DNA of 64,000 nt from RGIG6165 sp045545175 (GCA_045545175.1 JAZQAK010000024.1:62001-126000), one strand, 5' to 3'; shown: positions 31,168-39,950, counted from the stretch's first letter. Numbers and translations: made by a program. Notes: generated by a model from the sequence alone, not told the origin.

Positions 31168-32514
31168 TTACCAAGACATTTCAATTCTTTCGCTGCCTGA
31201 TACGAAGTGAATCAGTTTGTTGATTTTCCCAAATGCAACGGAAAGCGTGGCAATTTTGTTTCCATCAGCATCCTTCATAGTGTATGTGTCAACACCCAAA
31301 GCCCCTGACTTGTTCGCTTTGCCGAGATCCACCACGTTTCTTACGTAGTTTTCGGGAACAAGGGCTGAAAGGGCATTGTATAAAGCGTTGTTTTCTGCCG
31401 CCGAAATAGTGGTTTCATCAAAATCGTAGGTTTTACTGTTATAAACCTTGTGTACTATGGTATCTTCACCCAACGTAAAGAAATATGTACCTTTTTTAAA
31501 GTCGCCGTAATCTTCTTCGAATTCAATAGAGTGTTCCTTGAGATTCCTTTCATAGCGAAGGTCAAAAACCTCTTCGCCGTCAACATACTTTTCTATTGAA
31601 ACACTGTAATCGCCATCTGCCATCAACTTGCCAAGCTCGTCCAGATTCTCATAGTCCTCGCCATAGAGCTTGTAATTACGCATTTCAAAGGTGATTGCAT
31701 CATCCTCATATGCTTCGGCAACCAAAACGGTGTGTCCGCCATCTGCTTCAACAACAAATTCTACACGTTTTTCATCACATACGAGCATTTGCGCCCCGTC
31801 ACTTTGCAGGACTAGCTTACCTTGCTTGTTTTTGCCGTATTGTCCTCCGACAGCCTTTTCGGCCATAGGCTTAACTAAAGCGTCGTAGGTGAGTGCCGAC
31901 AATCTGGGGTAATAGGTATCAAAAAACTCAGAGCCCTCCTGATAGATCAGCTCAGCCTTTTCGTCAAGAACAGACAGTTTGCCTTCAATTGTAAGAATTC
32001 GGTATTCGCCCTCAAGTCCCGTGCCTAAATCATTGCCGTCAAAGTCAAAGGCAATGATTTCCGTCCCGTCTTTTTGAACGTAACGTTCAATATCGGCAGA
32101 GCAGTCTTCAAGCTTGAAGAGAGTGCTGAAAAAATCGTTTTTATAGTCGCTGATGCTCACTTCCCAATTGGTGACATTATCTTCTCTGCCGAGAATCTCC
32201 GTCACTACACCGTCGGCATCCTGAGCAGACAGTGTTTCGGTTATTTCTTCAAAATCAAACCGCGATCCGTTGCTTGAATACATATATGATACAATTCCAA
32301 CGATAGCGGCGATTATAACAACAATAAGTATCAAGCGAACAGCCTTTGCAACGCCCGGCGTTAATTTGATGTTATCGTAGTTTGTGCTACTTGTTGTAGA
32401 ATTTCCGGATTGGCTGCCAAGGTTTTTGGATCTTTCGGCATCCCGGCAATTGTTACATGTTCCCCCATCGGGTATGTAGGGATAGTTGACGCCACATATT
32501 CTGCATCTTCCCAT
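31168..32514 (-). CDS. zinc-ribbon, single-pass membrane protein of unknown function
   Basis: I do not recognise a family for the whole 448-residue protein. The first 25 residues form a zinc ribbon (CRIC and CNNC pairs). A low-complexity Ser/Thr/Asn linker, one membrane helix (about 59-78, VRLILIVVIIAAIVGIVSYM) and an acidic extracellular part of about 365 residues follow. There is no signal peptide or lipobox, so the zinc ribbon should be cytoplasmic and the bulk outside. AGGAGG precedes the ATG. An inverted repeat at 32599-32628 lies in its promoter region. A sensor or wall-associated role is possible but unsupported. Confidence 0.7.
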   Translation of the reverse strand: MGRCRICGVNYPYIPDGGTCNNCRDAERSKNLGSQSGNSTTSSTNYDNIKLTPGVAKAVRLILIVVIIAAIVGIVSYMYSSNGSRFDFEEITETLSAQDADGVVTEILGREDNVTNWEVSISDYKNDFFSTLFKLEDCSADIERYVQKDGTEIIAFDFDGNDLGTGLEGEYRILTIEGKLSVLDEKAELIYQEGSEFFDTYYPRLSALTYDALVKPMAEKAVGGQYGKNKQGKLVLQSDGAQMLVCDEKRVEFVVEADGGHTVLVAEAYEDDAITFEMRNYKLYGEDYENLDELGKLMADGDYSVSIEKYVDGEEVFDLRYERNLKEHSIEFEEDYGDFKKGTYFFTLGEDTIVHKVYNSKTYDFDETTISAAENNALYNALSALVPENYVRNVVDLGKANKSGALGVDTYTMKDADGNKIATLSVAFGKINKLIHFVSGSERIEMSW

Positions 32515-32598
32515 AACCTGTTCCTCCTATAAATTCATATTAACCGAGCTAAGGCCCTGCTTACAACTTGTTGATATCTTGTCTAATAATAGTATGTC

Positions 32599-32628
32599 AC
32601 AAACTTGTAAAGAATTCAACAAGTTTGT
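32599..32628. promoter_or_regulatory. 10-bp inverted repeat upstream of the zinc-ribbon gene
   Basis: ACAAACTTGT (32599-32608) and ACAAGTTTGT (32619-32628) are exact reverse complements with 10 bp between. The location, about 85 bp before the start codon and overlapping a TTTACA-like -35, suits an operator. Confidence 0.45.
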
Positions 32629-32710
32629 ATCTTTGTTTACAATCAAGTGTTTACATAAAAGAAAAATTCCGTCAGCCATTTTTAAAATATTATTTTATCG
32701 AACATAAATT

Positions 32711-32869
32711 CTAATTGGTATGGGTGGAGTTAAAATTGAGGGTATAATTTTTTTGTTTTGAAAAAATTGTTTGTTTCCCGTAAAAAAATACAACAAGCAG
32801 GTATGTAGGCACGAAAAATGCAAGCATAAGCACGTACGTGAGCGCAAAAAGAATTATTGCAGGAATCAT
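32711..32869 (-). CDS. small hydrophobic protein (52 residues), hypothetical
   Basis: An ATG at 32869 with AAAGGGG 6 nt upstream opens a 52-codon frame. Residues 3-30 (PAIILFALTYVLMLAFFVPT and on) form one strong membrane helix, followed by a polar lysine/asparagine tail. It starts 37 bp downstream of the ZIP transporter on the same strand, so it may be the last gene of that cluster. The rest of the 32515-32905 gap is AT-rich and shows only the inverted repeat at 32599-32628. Confidence 0.5.
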   Translation of the reverse strand: MIPAIILFALTYVLMLAFFVPTYLLVVFFYGKQTIFSKQKNYTLNFNSTHTN

Positions 32870-32905
32870 ATAATACCCCTTTAATTATCGTTTTTATATT
32901 CCGAA

Positions 32906-33676
32906 TCAGCCGAGCAATACGTCTGTCACAAGCATAAGGCAGAAGCCTGCAAGAAGTGCATAGGTCGCCCCCCGCTGATTGCCGTGAGAGTGAGTTTCGG
33001 GTATCATTTCATCGCTTATGACGTAGAGCATCGTACCGCCTGCAAAAGCAAGTGCAAAAGGCAGAATAGCAGACGCCACGCTGACCGAAAAATAACCAAT
33101 CAGCGTTCCGACCACTTCAACGAGGCCCGTTATAAGGGCACATACAAACGTCTTACCCGGCGTGACACCCGAAGCGAGCATAGGCCCGATTATGACCATA
33201 CCCTCGGGAATATTCTGCAAAGCGATACCGCCCGCTATGATGAGTGCCTGCGACACGTCACCCGAGCCGAAGCCCACGCCTGCCGCAATGCCTTCGGGAA
33301 GATTATGTATTGCAATGGCAGTGACAAAAAGCAGCACCTTGCTTAAATCCGAATTGTTGTGAGCCTCGATATCAGGCCCAACGAGTTTATGCAGATGCGG
33401 TACAAGTTTATCAATGATATTAAGGCAGAGTGCACCTGCAAATATACCTGCTACCGTGACTAAAATTCCCCACTTTCCGCCGTATTCGAGTGATGGAAGT
33501 ACGAGCCCAATCACAGCCGCGGCAAGCATAACGCCTGCGGCAAAAGAGAGTATTATGTCGGAAAACTTTTCCGATACCTTTTTAAATAAAAAACCTATCA
33601 GCGAGCCTATCAGCGTCGCCCCGCCGACACCGAGTGCCGTTATAAGTACAAGTTTTATAAAAACGTCCCCTTTCAA
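32906..33676 (-). CDS. ZIP family metal transporter
   Basis: The roughly 257-residue protein has about eight helices and the two ZIP metal-site helices, AIAIHNLPEGIAAG and ALQNIPEGMVIIG. These bring Zn2+, Fe2+ or Mn2+ into the cytoplasm. The start is uncertain. No ATG is available: a GTG at 33703 lies inside a terminator stem, the TTG at 33676 lacks a ribosome site, and the AAAGGGG at about 33664-33670 points to an ATA at 33658. It follows the rubredoxin/BFD-like genes on the same strand, past a terminator. Confidence 0.88.
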   Translation of the reverse strand: MKGDVFIKLVLITALGVGGATLIGSLIGFLFKKVSEKFSDIILSFAAGVMLAAAVIGLVLPSLEYGGKWGILVTVAGIFAGALCLNIIDKLVPHLHKLVGPDIEAHNNSDLSKVLLFVTAIAIHNLPEGIAAGVGFGSGDVSQALIIAGGIALQNIPEGMVIIGPMLASGVTPGKTFVCALITGLVEVVGTLIGYFSVSVASAILPFALAFAGGTMLYVISDEMIPETHSHGNQRGATYALLAGFCLMLVTDVLLG

Positions 33677-33680
33677 AAAC

Positions 33681-33704
33681 AGTGGGTATCCGCAGATACC
33701 CACT
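33681..33704 (-). terminator. terminator between the BFD-like and ZIP genes
   Basis: AGTGGGTATC (33681-33690) pairs with GATACCCACT (33695-33704); on the minus strand TGTTTTTG follows. Confidence 0.75.
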
Positions 33705-33710
33705 TAATCA

Positions 33711-33920
33711 TTATACTTTCTTGTGTCCCATCAGAATTTCCGATATAACGTCAAGCACCTTGTCGTGACAACCGCCGCAACCCGTAGAGCAGTGTGTAAC
33801 TGCCTTTACGTCTTCAAAAGCCTGCATAACGTCGTCAAACTTGCTGTGCTTGTTAAGTTCATCAGCAATGTCCCAATAACTTACTTTTTTGCAATTGCAA
33901 ACCATATAATTTTCTGTCAT
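33711..33920 (-). CDS. BFD-like [2Fe-2S]-binding protein
   Basis: The 69-residue protein has the Fer2_BFD cysteine pattern: CNCKKVS near residue 8 and CSTGCGGC near residue 44. This coordinates a [2Fe-2S] cluster in bacterioferritin-associated ferredoxin and related small modules. It lies 16 bp after a rubredoxin and follows a flavodiiron gene, so an electron-transfer or iron-sensing role in oxygen defence is plausible. The ATG at 33920 is the first available. Confidence 0.82.
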   Translation of the reverse strand: MTENYMVCNCKKVSYWDIADELNKHSKFDDVMQAFEDVKAVTHCSTGCGGCHDKVLDVISEILMGHKKV

Positions 33921-33936
33921 AGTCGTTTACCGTCCT

Positions 33937-34068
33937 TTATTCTTTACTGAAATTATCTTTTCCAACTCCGCAGAGAGGACATACAAAATCATCGGGAAGT
34001 TCTTCAAACTTAGTTCCCTGTTCATCTTCATCATATTCCCAACCGCAAATATTACAAACGTATTTCAC
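33937..34068 (-). CDS. rubredoxin-like protein
   Basis: A 43-residue frame starts at a GTG (34068) preceded by GGAGGTG. It reads VKYVCNICGWEYDEDEQGTK and then LPDDFVCPLCGVGKDNF, giving the two CxxC pairs that bind the single iron of rubredoxin. The usual length is 52-54, so it is slightly short in the loop. It sits between the flavodiiron protein and the BFD-like gene and should pass electrons to the former for O2 or NO reduction. Confidence 0.92.
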   Translation of the reverse strand: MKYVCNICGWEYDEDEQGTKFEELPDDFVCPLCGVGKDNFSKE

Positions 34069-34083
34069 GTCAATTCACCTCCG

Positions 34084-35238
34084 CTATATATTATATAACT
34101 CTTTGGCAAGATTATCAATATCTTCCTCATTTTCTTTGCTCATTGCAGACATAATTTTTACGTTAGTGTCAAGATAGGTTAAGTTCTTACACTTTTCAAG
34201 CATACCCTTCATCACTTTAGTTGCAACGGGTGCCCAGCTTCCGTTTTCGATAAACGCAACCGCTTTGTTACTGTAATTACGCTCAACGAGGTGATTTATA
34301 AACTCCCTCATAAACGGGAATATCTCCATATTATACGTAGTCGTTGCAAAAACGGTTTTACTGTAACGGAAAGCATCCTCAACCGCCTCCGCCATATCAC
34401 ATCTTGCAAGGTCGTTTACCGCGACTTTACAGCCCATTTTTTCAAGCTTGTCAGCAAGGAGGAGTGCCGCCTTTTTCGTGTTGCCGTAAACCGAAGTATA
34501 CGCAATGAGCACACCCTCGGTCTCTGCTCTGTAACTTGACCAGGTGTCATATAAATCGAGATAATATCCTAAATTTTCTTTAAGTACGGGGCCGTGCAGA
34601 GGACATATAATCTTAATATCGAGAGCCGCTGCTTTTTTGAGCAGGCTCTGCACCTGCGCACCGTATTTTCCGACGATACCGATATAATATCTTCTTGCTT
34701 CACAAGCCCAGTCTTCCTCAGTATCAAGCGCACCGAATTTGCCAAAACCGTCTGCCGAGAACAGAACCTTATCGACAGAATCGTACGAAACGATTACCTC
34801 GGGCCAGTGCACCATGGGTGCGGTGAAAAACGTAAGTTCACGTCCACCGAGGCAAAGCTTGTCCCCCTCGCCGACGACAACCTGTCTGTCTGCAAAATCG
34901 TCACCAAAAAACTGCTTCATCATAACAAACGACTTTGCCGACGAAACAATTTTCGCATCAGGGTACGCCTTAACGAAGTTTACTATGTTTGCCGAATGAT
35001 CCGGCTCCATATGATGAACGACGAGATAATCGGGCGTTCTCTCACCGAGAACGGTTTTTATATTGCCAAGCCATTCGTCCGCAAATCTTGCGTCCACCGT
35101 GTCCATAACTGCAATTTTTTCATCTATGATGACGTAGGAATTATATGCCATTCCGTTCGGAACGTCATACTGACCTTCAAATAAATCTATATCACGGTCA
35201 TTAACCCCTACATATCTGATACTGTCCGAAATAAACAT
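34084..35238 (-). CDS. fprA: flavodiiron protein (A-type flavoprotein)
   Basis: The 384-residue protein reduces O2 to water or NO to N2O at a non-heme diiron centre. The N-terminal metallo-beta-lactamase-like domain has the iron ligands HHMEPDHS near residue 80 and MVHWPEVI near residue 147. The C-terminal flavodoxin domain begins LIAYTSVYGNTKKAA near residue 255 and binds FMN. Two adjacent ATGs follow GGAGG; the second gives better spacing. A rubredoxin is the next gene, the usual electron donor. A -35/-10 pair (TTGAAT, 16 nt, TATAAT) lies just upstream. Confidence 0.95.
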   Translation of the reverse strand: MFISDSIRYVGVNDRDIDLFEGQYDVPNGMAYNSYVIIDEKIAVMDTVDARFADEWLGNIKTVLGERTPDYLVVHHMEPDHSANIVNFVKAYPDAKIVSSAKSFVMMKQFFGDDFADRQVVVGEGDKLCLGGRELTFFTAPMVHWPEVIVSYDSVDKVLFSADGFGKFGALDTEEDWACEARRYYIGIVGKYGAQVQSLLKKAAALDIKIICPLHGPVLKENLGYYLDLYDTWSSYRAETEGVLIAYTSVYGNTKKAALLLADKLEKMGCKVAVNDLARCDMAEAVEDAFRYSKTVFATTTYNMEIFPFMREFINHLVERNYSNKAVAFIENGSWAPVATKVMKGMLEKCKNLTYLDTNVKIMSAMSKENEEDIDNLAKELYNI

Positions 35239-35313
35239 CATTTTCCTCCATACAATTGTGTAATTATATTATATAAAAATTTCTCAACTATTCAACTGTT
35301 TTTGTGTTTACAG

Positions 35314-35350
35314 TAAAAAAATACCTGTTCTTTCCGAACAGGTGTTTTTT
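35314..35350. terminator. terminator after the chromate-transporter pair
   Basis: ACCTGTTC (35323-35330) pairs with GAACAGGT (35336-35343), flanked by A and T runs on both sides. Confidence 0.85.
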
Positions 35351-35900
35351 ATAATGACAAACAGATTCCTGCAACTGCGCCGAGTGCAATATAAAGAATC
35401 GGATGCTTTTTAAATCTGAACACAAGAAAAGTGATTATTGCGAATAAAACGGCTTTTTTTACGTCGATAAACTGATACCAGACCGTCGCAAGTTTATTTA
35501 CGAAAGTCGTTTCAAAAAGTGTCATAACCGACACGGATATAAGCCCCACGACCGCAGGACGCAGACCGAAAAACACGCTGTCGACAATCTTGTTTGAACG
35601 GAACTTGTCCAGAAATCCCGCAATTATGAGAATTACTATCAAACTTGGCAGAACAAGCGAAAGCGTTGCTGCTATACCACCTAAAATACCTGCTGTTTTA
35701 AAACCTGCATAGGTGGCAACGTTTACGCCTATCGGCCCAGGTGTTGATTCCGCAACGGCTATCATCGCCGTGAGTTCGTTTGCCGTAAACCAGCCGTACT
35801 TTTCCGCCATTTTAAACAGAAACGGAAGTGTTGCAAGACCGCCGCCGATAGAAAAGAGGCCCGTTTTGAAAAATTCAAAGAAGAGTTTTAAAAAAATCAT
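35349..35900 (-). CDS. chromate transporter family protein, second half
   Basis: The 183-residue membrane protein carries one CHR domain with the signatures FFKTGLFSIGGGLATLP near residue 10 and STPGPIGVNVATYAG near residue 52. ChrA proteins have two such domains; here they are split into two genes one base apart, the short-chain pair form that works as a heterodimer. GGAGAG precedes the ATG. In anaerobes without chromate exposure the natural substrate is unclear. Confidence 0.9.
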   Translation of the reverse strand: MIFLKLFFEFFKTGLFSIGGGLATLPFLFKMAEKYGWFTANELTAMIAVAESTPGPIGVNVATYAGFKTAGILGGIAATLSLVLPSLIVILIIAGFLDKFRSNKIVDSVFFGLRPAVVGLISVSVMTLFETTFVNKLATVWYQFIDVKKAVLFAIITFLVFRFKKHPILYIALGAVAGICLSL

Positions 35901-35901
35901 T

Positions 35902-36441
35902 TTATTTCTCTCCTTTCACGGCTTTATATACCGCACCGCATACGCCTGCACACAGCACTATAATTATAGGAGATACTTTGAGAAACATCGAGGCACAGAA
36001 GGATGCCAATGCAACAACAATGCCGAAAATGTTTTTGATACCCGATTTGCCCATTTTGATAACCGACTGCACCATAAGTGCGCAGACTGCCACGGATATT
36101 CCCGAGAAGGCGTGCTGTACCACGGCGTTACCCATAACGAGTTCAAGCACACTTGCTATTGCAGTTATTATTATGAGCGACGGTGTGATAACGCCGAGTG
36201 TTGCCACTATACCGCCGATAACGCCCCTTTTTTTATGTCCGACAAAGGTCGCTGTGTTTACCGCAATGACACCGGGGGTGCACTGACCTATGGCAAAATA
36301 GTCAACAATTTCCTCAAGCGTCACCCATTTGTACCTGTCGGCAAGTTCCCTTTCAAGCATGGGAAGCATTGCATATCCGCCGCCGAAGGTAAGTGAGCCT
36401 ATTTTAAAAAATGCCCAGAAAAGCTGTAATAATTCTTTCAT
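35902..36441 (-). CDS. chromate transporter family protein, first half
   Basis: The 179-residue partner shows FFKIGSLTFGGGYAMLPML near residue 10 and CTPGVIAVNTATFVG near residue 53, the matching CHR signatures. It begins directly after asnA, with its start codon next to the asnA stop, and has no strong ribosome site of its own, so translational coupling is likely. Confidence 0.9.
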   Translation of the reverse strand: MKELLQLFWAFFKIGSLTFGGGYAMLPMLERELADRYKWVTLEEIVDYFAIGQCTPGVIAVNTATFVGHKKRGVIGGIVATLGVITPSLIIITAIASVLELVMGNAVVQHAFSGISVAVCALMVQSVIKMGKSGIKNIFGIVVALASFCASMFLKVSPIIIVLCAGVCGAVYKAVKGEK

Positions 36442-36443
36442 TT

Positions 36444-37451
36444 TTACAGTAATTTAACCCCTGCTTTTTCACAAATCTCGACCGTATGAGCATCCCATAC
36501 GCTTGACTGAACCTCACCTATATGAGCACAGCCCATCATAAGCATACAAAGACGGCTCTGTCCTATACCGCCGCCTATTGTAAGCGGAAGTTCGTCATTT
36601 AAGAGCATCTTATGGAAAGGCAATTCCCTTCTGTCGTCACAGCCCGATATTCTGAGCTGACGGTCAAGCGACTCTGCATCAACGCGGATACCCATTGAAG
36701 AAATTTCAAATGCCCTTCCCAGAACGTCGTTCCAGAACAGAATGTCACCGTTAAGCTGCCAATCGTCATAGTCGGGTGCCCTGCCGTCATGCGGTTTGCC
36801 CGAGCGGAGTGCACCGCCTATCTGCATAATACAAGCCGTCTTATGCTCCTTAACGTATGCATTCTCCCTTTCAGAGCCCGAAAGGTCGGGATACATATCC
36901 TCAAGTTCCTGCGTAGTGACAAATGACACCTCTCTGTCAATATCAACACGAAGCTGAGGGTATCTGACGTGCAGACGGTCATTCGTATCGCATATAGCCT
37001 TAACGATTGAGCGGACGATAAGTTTGAAATAATCGAGATTTCTGTTCTCTCTCGTAATTATCTTCTCCCAGTCCCACTGGTCAACGTATATTGAATGAAT
37101 GTTGTCAAGTTCCTCATCCCTGCGGATAGCATTCATATCGGTGTAAAGACCGTTGCCCGTCACAAAATTATATCTTTTGAGAGCAAGGCGCTTCCATTTT
37201 GCAAGAGAATGTACTACCTGAGCATCGGTGCCCACCGACGGTATATCAAACGAAACGGGGCGTTCATAACCGTTCAAATTGTCATTCAAACCCGACTCCT
37301 CCGTAACGAACAGAGGTGCAGAAACACGCTTTAAATCAAGTGCTGATGCAAACTCATCCTGAAAAGTGCGTTTGATGTAGGCAATGGCACGTTGCGTGTC
37401 ATACTCATCAAGCACGGGACGGTAGCCTTCGGGAATAAAACTTTTTTTCAT
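36444..37451 (-). CDS. asnA: aspartate--ammonia ligase
   Basis: The 335-residue enzyme makes asparagine from aspartate, ammonia and ATP. It has the class II aminoacyl-tRNA-synthetase-like fold and the AsnA segments VSAPLFVTEESGLNDNLNG near residue 43, VHSLAKWKR near residue 80, and the final GGGIGQSRLCMLMM motif near residue 292. Length matches E. coli AsnA (330). AAGGATGGG lies upstream. It heads a unit with the two chromate-transporter halves, a pairing with no obvious shared pathway. Confidence 0.96.
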   Translation of the reverse strand: MKKSFIPEGYRPVLDEYDTQRAIAYIKRTFQDEFASALDLKRVSAPLFVTEESGLNDNLNGYERPVSFDIPSVGTDAQVVHSLAKWKRLALKRYNFVTGNGLYTDMNAIRRDEELDNIHSIYVDQWDWEKIITRENRNLDYFKLIVRSIVKAICDTNDRLHVRYPQLRVDIDREVSFVTTQELEDMYPDLSGSERENAYVKEHKTACIMQIGGALRSGKPHDGRAPDYDDWQLNGDILFWNDVLGRAFEISSMGIRVDAESLDRQLRISGCDDRRELPFHKMLLNDELPLTIGGGIGQSRLCMLMMGCAHIGEVQSSVWDAHTVEICEKAGVKLL

Positions 37452-37519
37452 GGTATGCCCATCCTTTTTTTTATATCTATCATTATATTTTACCTTATTT
37501 TAGCACATAATCAAGTATT

Positions 37520-39856
37520 TTAGCTAAAATATTCTATTATTCCGTTTGCTATACCCTGTGCTTCGGCAAGCATCATACCCTCACCCGATATTTCTTCATA
37601 CTCAAAAGGATTGCATATAAAACCGAGCTCGGCAAGCACCGACGGGCATTCCGTCACACGGCAGACGGCAAGCCCCTGCCATTTTACACCCTTGTCAATT
37701 CTTCCCGAAGTTGAGGTTATGCCCCTCTGGACACACTCTGCCGCTTTTTTGGAGGTGTTTTCGCTGTAAAGCGTCATCGCTCCCTTTACGGTGGTCACGT
37801 CGGTAGAATAGTCGGTCGAGTTATGGTGCACCGAAACTGCAAAATCCGCCCCCGATTTTCTTATTATGTCGGCACGGTCTTCCAAAGACAGATACGTATC
37901 CTCCGTCCTCGTCATAATGACCTCGGCTCCGTATTTTTTCAGTTTTCTTTCGAGCAGTTTTGCAACCGATAAATTAAGGTCTGCCTCATCGTGCTGACCG
38001 GGCGAGGATGCTCCGCCGTCTGTACCGCCGTGACCTGCATCAACGACTATTTTTATGCCCTCAAGCGGAAAAATCGCACCTGCCGTTTTCTTTTTGTGAC
38101 TTGCCGTCACTTCAAGCCCTTTTTCGTTTGCTTTTATACTGTAACCGCCCATATTTTCGATGGGCAATTCGTGCTCACTCACGGGGTCGGAAAACTTAAG
38201 TAACAGCCCGTTATCCGATATATTTACGGTGTAAGGGCTCACCCTATTCATCAACAGCTGAAAGGTCGTTTTATCCTCCCCCTGCGTCTTGTTTACGGCA
38301 GATACGTTGCTCCCCGAAAGAGCACCCTTCGACACGTCAAGTGCCGAGGTCAGCACCCAGCCTGCCGAACCGAGTTTTGAATAGTTACCGCTCTGTGCAC
38401 TTATTTCGGAGGTTACGCCCTCACATAAAGTGCCAAGCCGAGTGCCCGACGAGGAGGGCGAAAACCGCAGTATCGTATTGTCTGCTTTCACCCTGCCGAT
38501 AAGCCCGTCTTTTTTGACTACGTCCTCCTGTTTTTCGGGCGTGCTTTCCGCTGAAGGTTTTACGGTAACCGTGATTTTTCTGTTTTCTTTTCCTGCCGTA
38601 ACAAGTATTTCGTTTTTGCCGTTTTCAAGTTCTATGTAAGCAGCGTAATACCCCGTCATGGTGCGGTAAGGCGTAACGCCGTTTACCTTTACGTCAAGAC
38701 CTGCTTCGGCATAACCTATGACGTAGGTATGACTACTCGCAATAACGGCATTATTCTCGGGCATTGCAACCGTCAGTTTTCCGTTTTCGGAGTGGGGAAA
38801 TTCTATGTTTGAATAGTTGTAATGAATATATCCTCCGCTTGATATGGCCATATCGGTCTGTGCCTCTATCTCGCCGGGCGGAAAGTCGTTTTTCTTGTAT
38901 GCCGCAATGCCGATATAGAGTTTTGTGCCCGTATTTTTCAAGGCATTCTGCCACCATTCATGCAAAACCGTAAAATCGGCTGCCTTGTTGCCTCTTTCCC
39001 AGTATATCTGCGGTGCAAGGTAGTCAACGAGCGAGTTTTGTGCCCACGCCAGTGCATCGGCGTATATGTCATCATAGCCCGAATATCCGTTGGTCTGTGA
39101 GCCTCTTTCATCATTTGATATGTTGCGCCATATTCCCACGGGGGACACACCGAAAACGGCGTCACCGCTTTTCTTTACTGTTTTTGACACAGCCTCGATA
39201 AGTGCATAGGTGTTCTGCCTTCGCCAGCCCTCAATATTCATTCCCGAGCCGTATTTTGCATAAGTCACGGCATCGTCAAAATCGGAGGAGGGATAAAAAT
39301 AATCGTCAAAATGTATGCCTGCGACGTCGTAATTTTTTACAATTTCTTCAACACCCCTGCACACAAGCGAAATGTTTGCGGGCTCACCCGGGTCAAGATA
39401 GTATTTGCCGCCGCACAGCACGGTGTTTTCTTTGATAAACGGCTCCTGCCCTTCGGAAGCGGTAACACGGTAGGGATTTATCCAGGCGTGTATATCAACG
39501 TCATATTTGTTTCCGAGTTCGCAGAGGTATTTGAGAGCATCAAAATCCGTTCCGAGATAGGCGGAAAGCGGAAAAATTTCAGATTTATACAAAGCATCGC
39601 CTGCGGGACGCACCTGAAAAAATATGGCGTTGTATCCGCCGTTTTTCGCACTCTGCACTATCTCAAAAAGTTCACTTTTAAGTGCCGCCTCACTCAAGTT
39701 CGGGGCAGACGGAAAATCTATATTGTGAACGGTTGCAACCCACATTCCCTTTAACGCTTCGTTTTTTTCTTCTCTGTGAGGGGCGAGAAAGAAAATAAGC
39801 ATAGTGCATAATGTAAAAAGGCATATAAAAGACACGCTTTTTCCCGTTATTCTCAC
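37520..39856 (-). CDS. fusion of a GHL10 glycosidase domain and N-acetylmuramoyl-L-alanine amidase
   Basis: The 778-residue protein has an N-terminal membrane/signal segment (about 8-25). A glycoside-hydrolase-like GHL10 (DUF187) domain follows (about 37-340: KGMWVATVHNIDFPS, FFQVRPAGDALY, HAWINPYRV). The middle holds a beta-sandwich segment and an SH3-like stretch (about 445-500). The C-terminus is an Amidase_3 domain (about 600-778) with zinc ligands in VVDAGHGG, the glutamate of DEADLN, SVHHNS, and the catalytic glutamate in VLAELGF. It should cleave cell-wall stem peptides outside the cell. The GTG at 39856 is chosen for its AGAGGTGAG site. Confidence 0.85.
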   Translation of the reverse strand: MRITGKSVSFICLFTLCTMLIFFLAPHREEKNEALKGMWVATVHNIDFPSAPNLSEAALKSELFEIVQSAKNGGYNAIFFQVRPAGDALYKSEIFPLSAYLGTDFDALKYLCELGNKYDVDIHAWINPYRVTASEGQEPFIKENTVLCGGKYYLDPGEPANISLVCRGVEEIVKNYDVAGIHFDDYFYPSSDFDDAVTYAKYGSGMNIEGWRRQNTYALIEAVSKTVKKSGDAVFGVSPVGIWRNISNDERGSQTNGYSGYDDIYADALAWAQNSLVDYLAPQIYWERGNKAADFTVLHEWWQNALKNTGTKLYIGIAAYKKNDFPPGEIEAQTDMAISSGGYIHYNYSNIEFPHSENGKLTVAMPENNAVIASSHTYVIGYAEAGLDVKVNGVTPYRTMTGYYAAYIELENGKNEILVTAGKENRKITVTVKPSAESTPEKQEDVVKKDGLIGRVKADNTILRFSPSSSGTRLGTLCEGVTSEISAQSGNYSKLGSAGWVLTSALDVSKGALSGSNVSAVNKTQGEDKTTFQLLMNRVSPYTVNISDNGLLLKFSDPVSEHELPIENMGGYSIKANEKGLEVTASHKKKTAGAIFPLEGIKIVVDAGHGGTDGGASSPGQHDEADLNLSVAKLLERKLKKYGAEVIMTRTEDTYLSLEDRADIIRKSGADFAVSVHHNSTDYSTDVTTVKGAMTLYSENTSKKAAECVQRGITSTSGRIDKGVKWQGLAVCRVTECPSVLAELGFICNPFEYEEISGEGMMLAEAQGIANGIIEYFS

Positions 39857-39920
39857 ACACTCACCTCTCAATCATATATAAATTTTATGAAAATCGGTCC
39901 TCTTTTATGTAAATAAACTC

Positions 39921-39950
39921 TTGAAATGGACTGCCGTGTGAGTCTATAAT
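39921..39950 (+). promoter_or_regulatory. sigma-A promoter of ilvE
   Basis: TTGAAA (39921-39926) and TATAAT (39945-39950) are spaced by 18 nt, 33 bp before the start codon. No T-box or attenuator fits in this gap. Confidence 0.7.
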
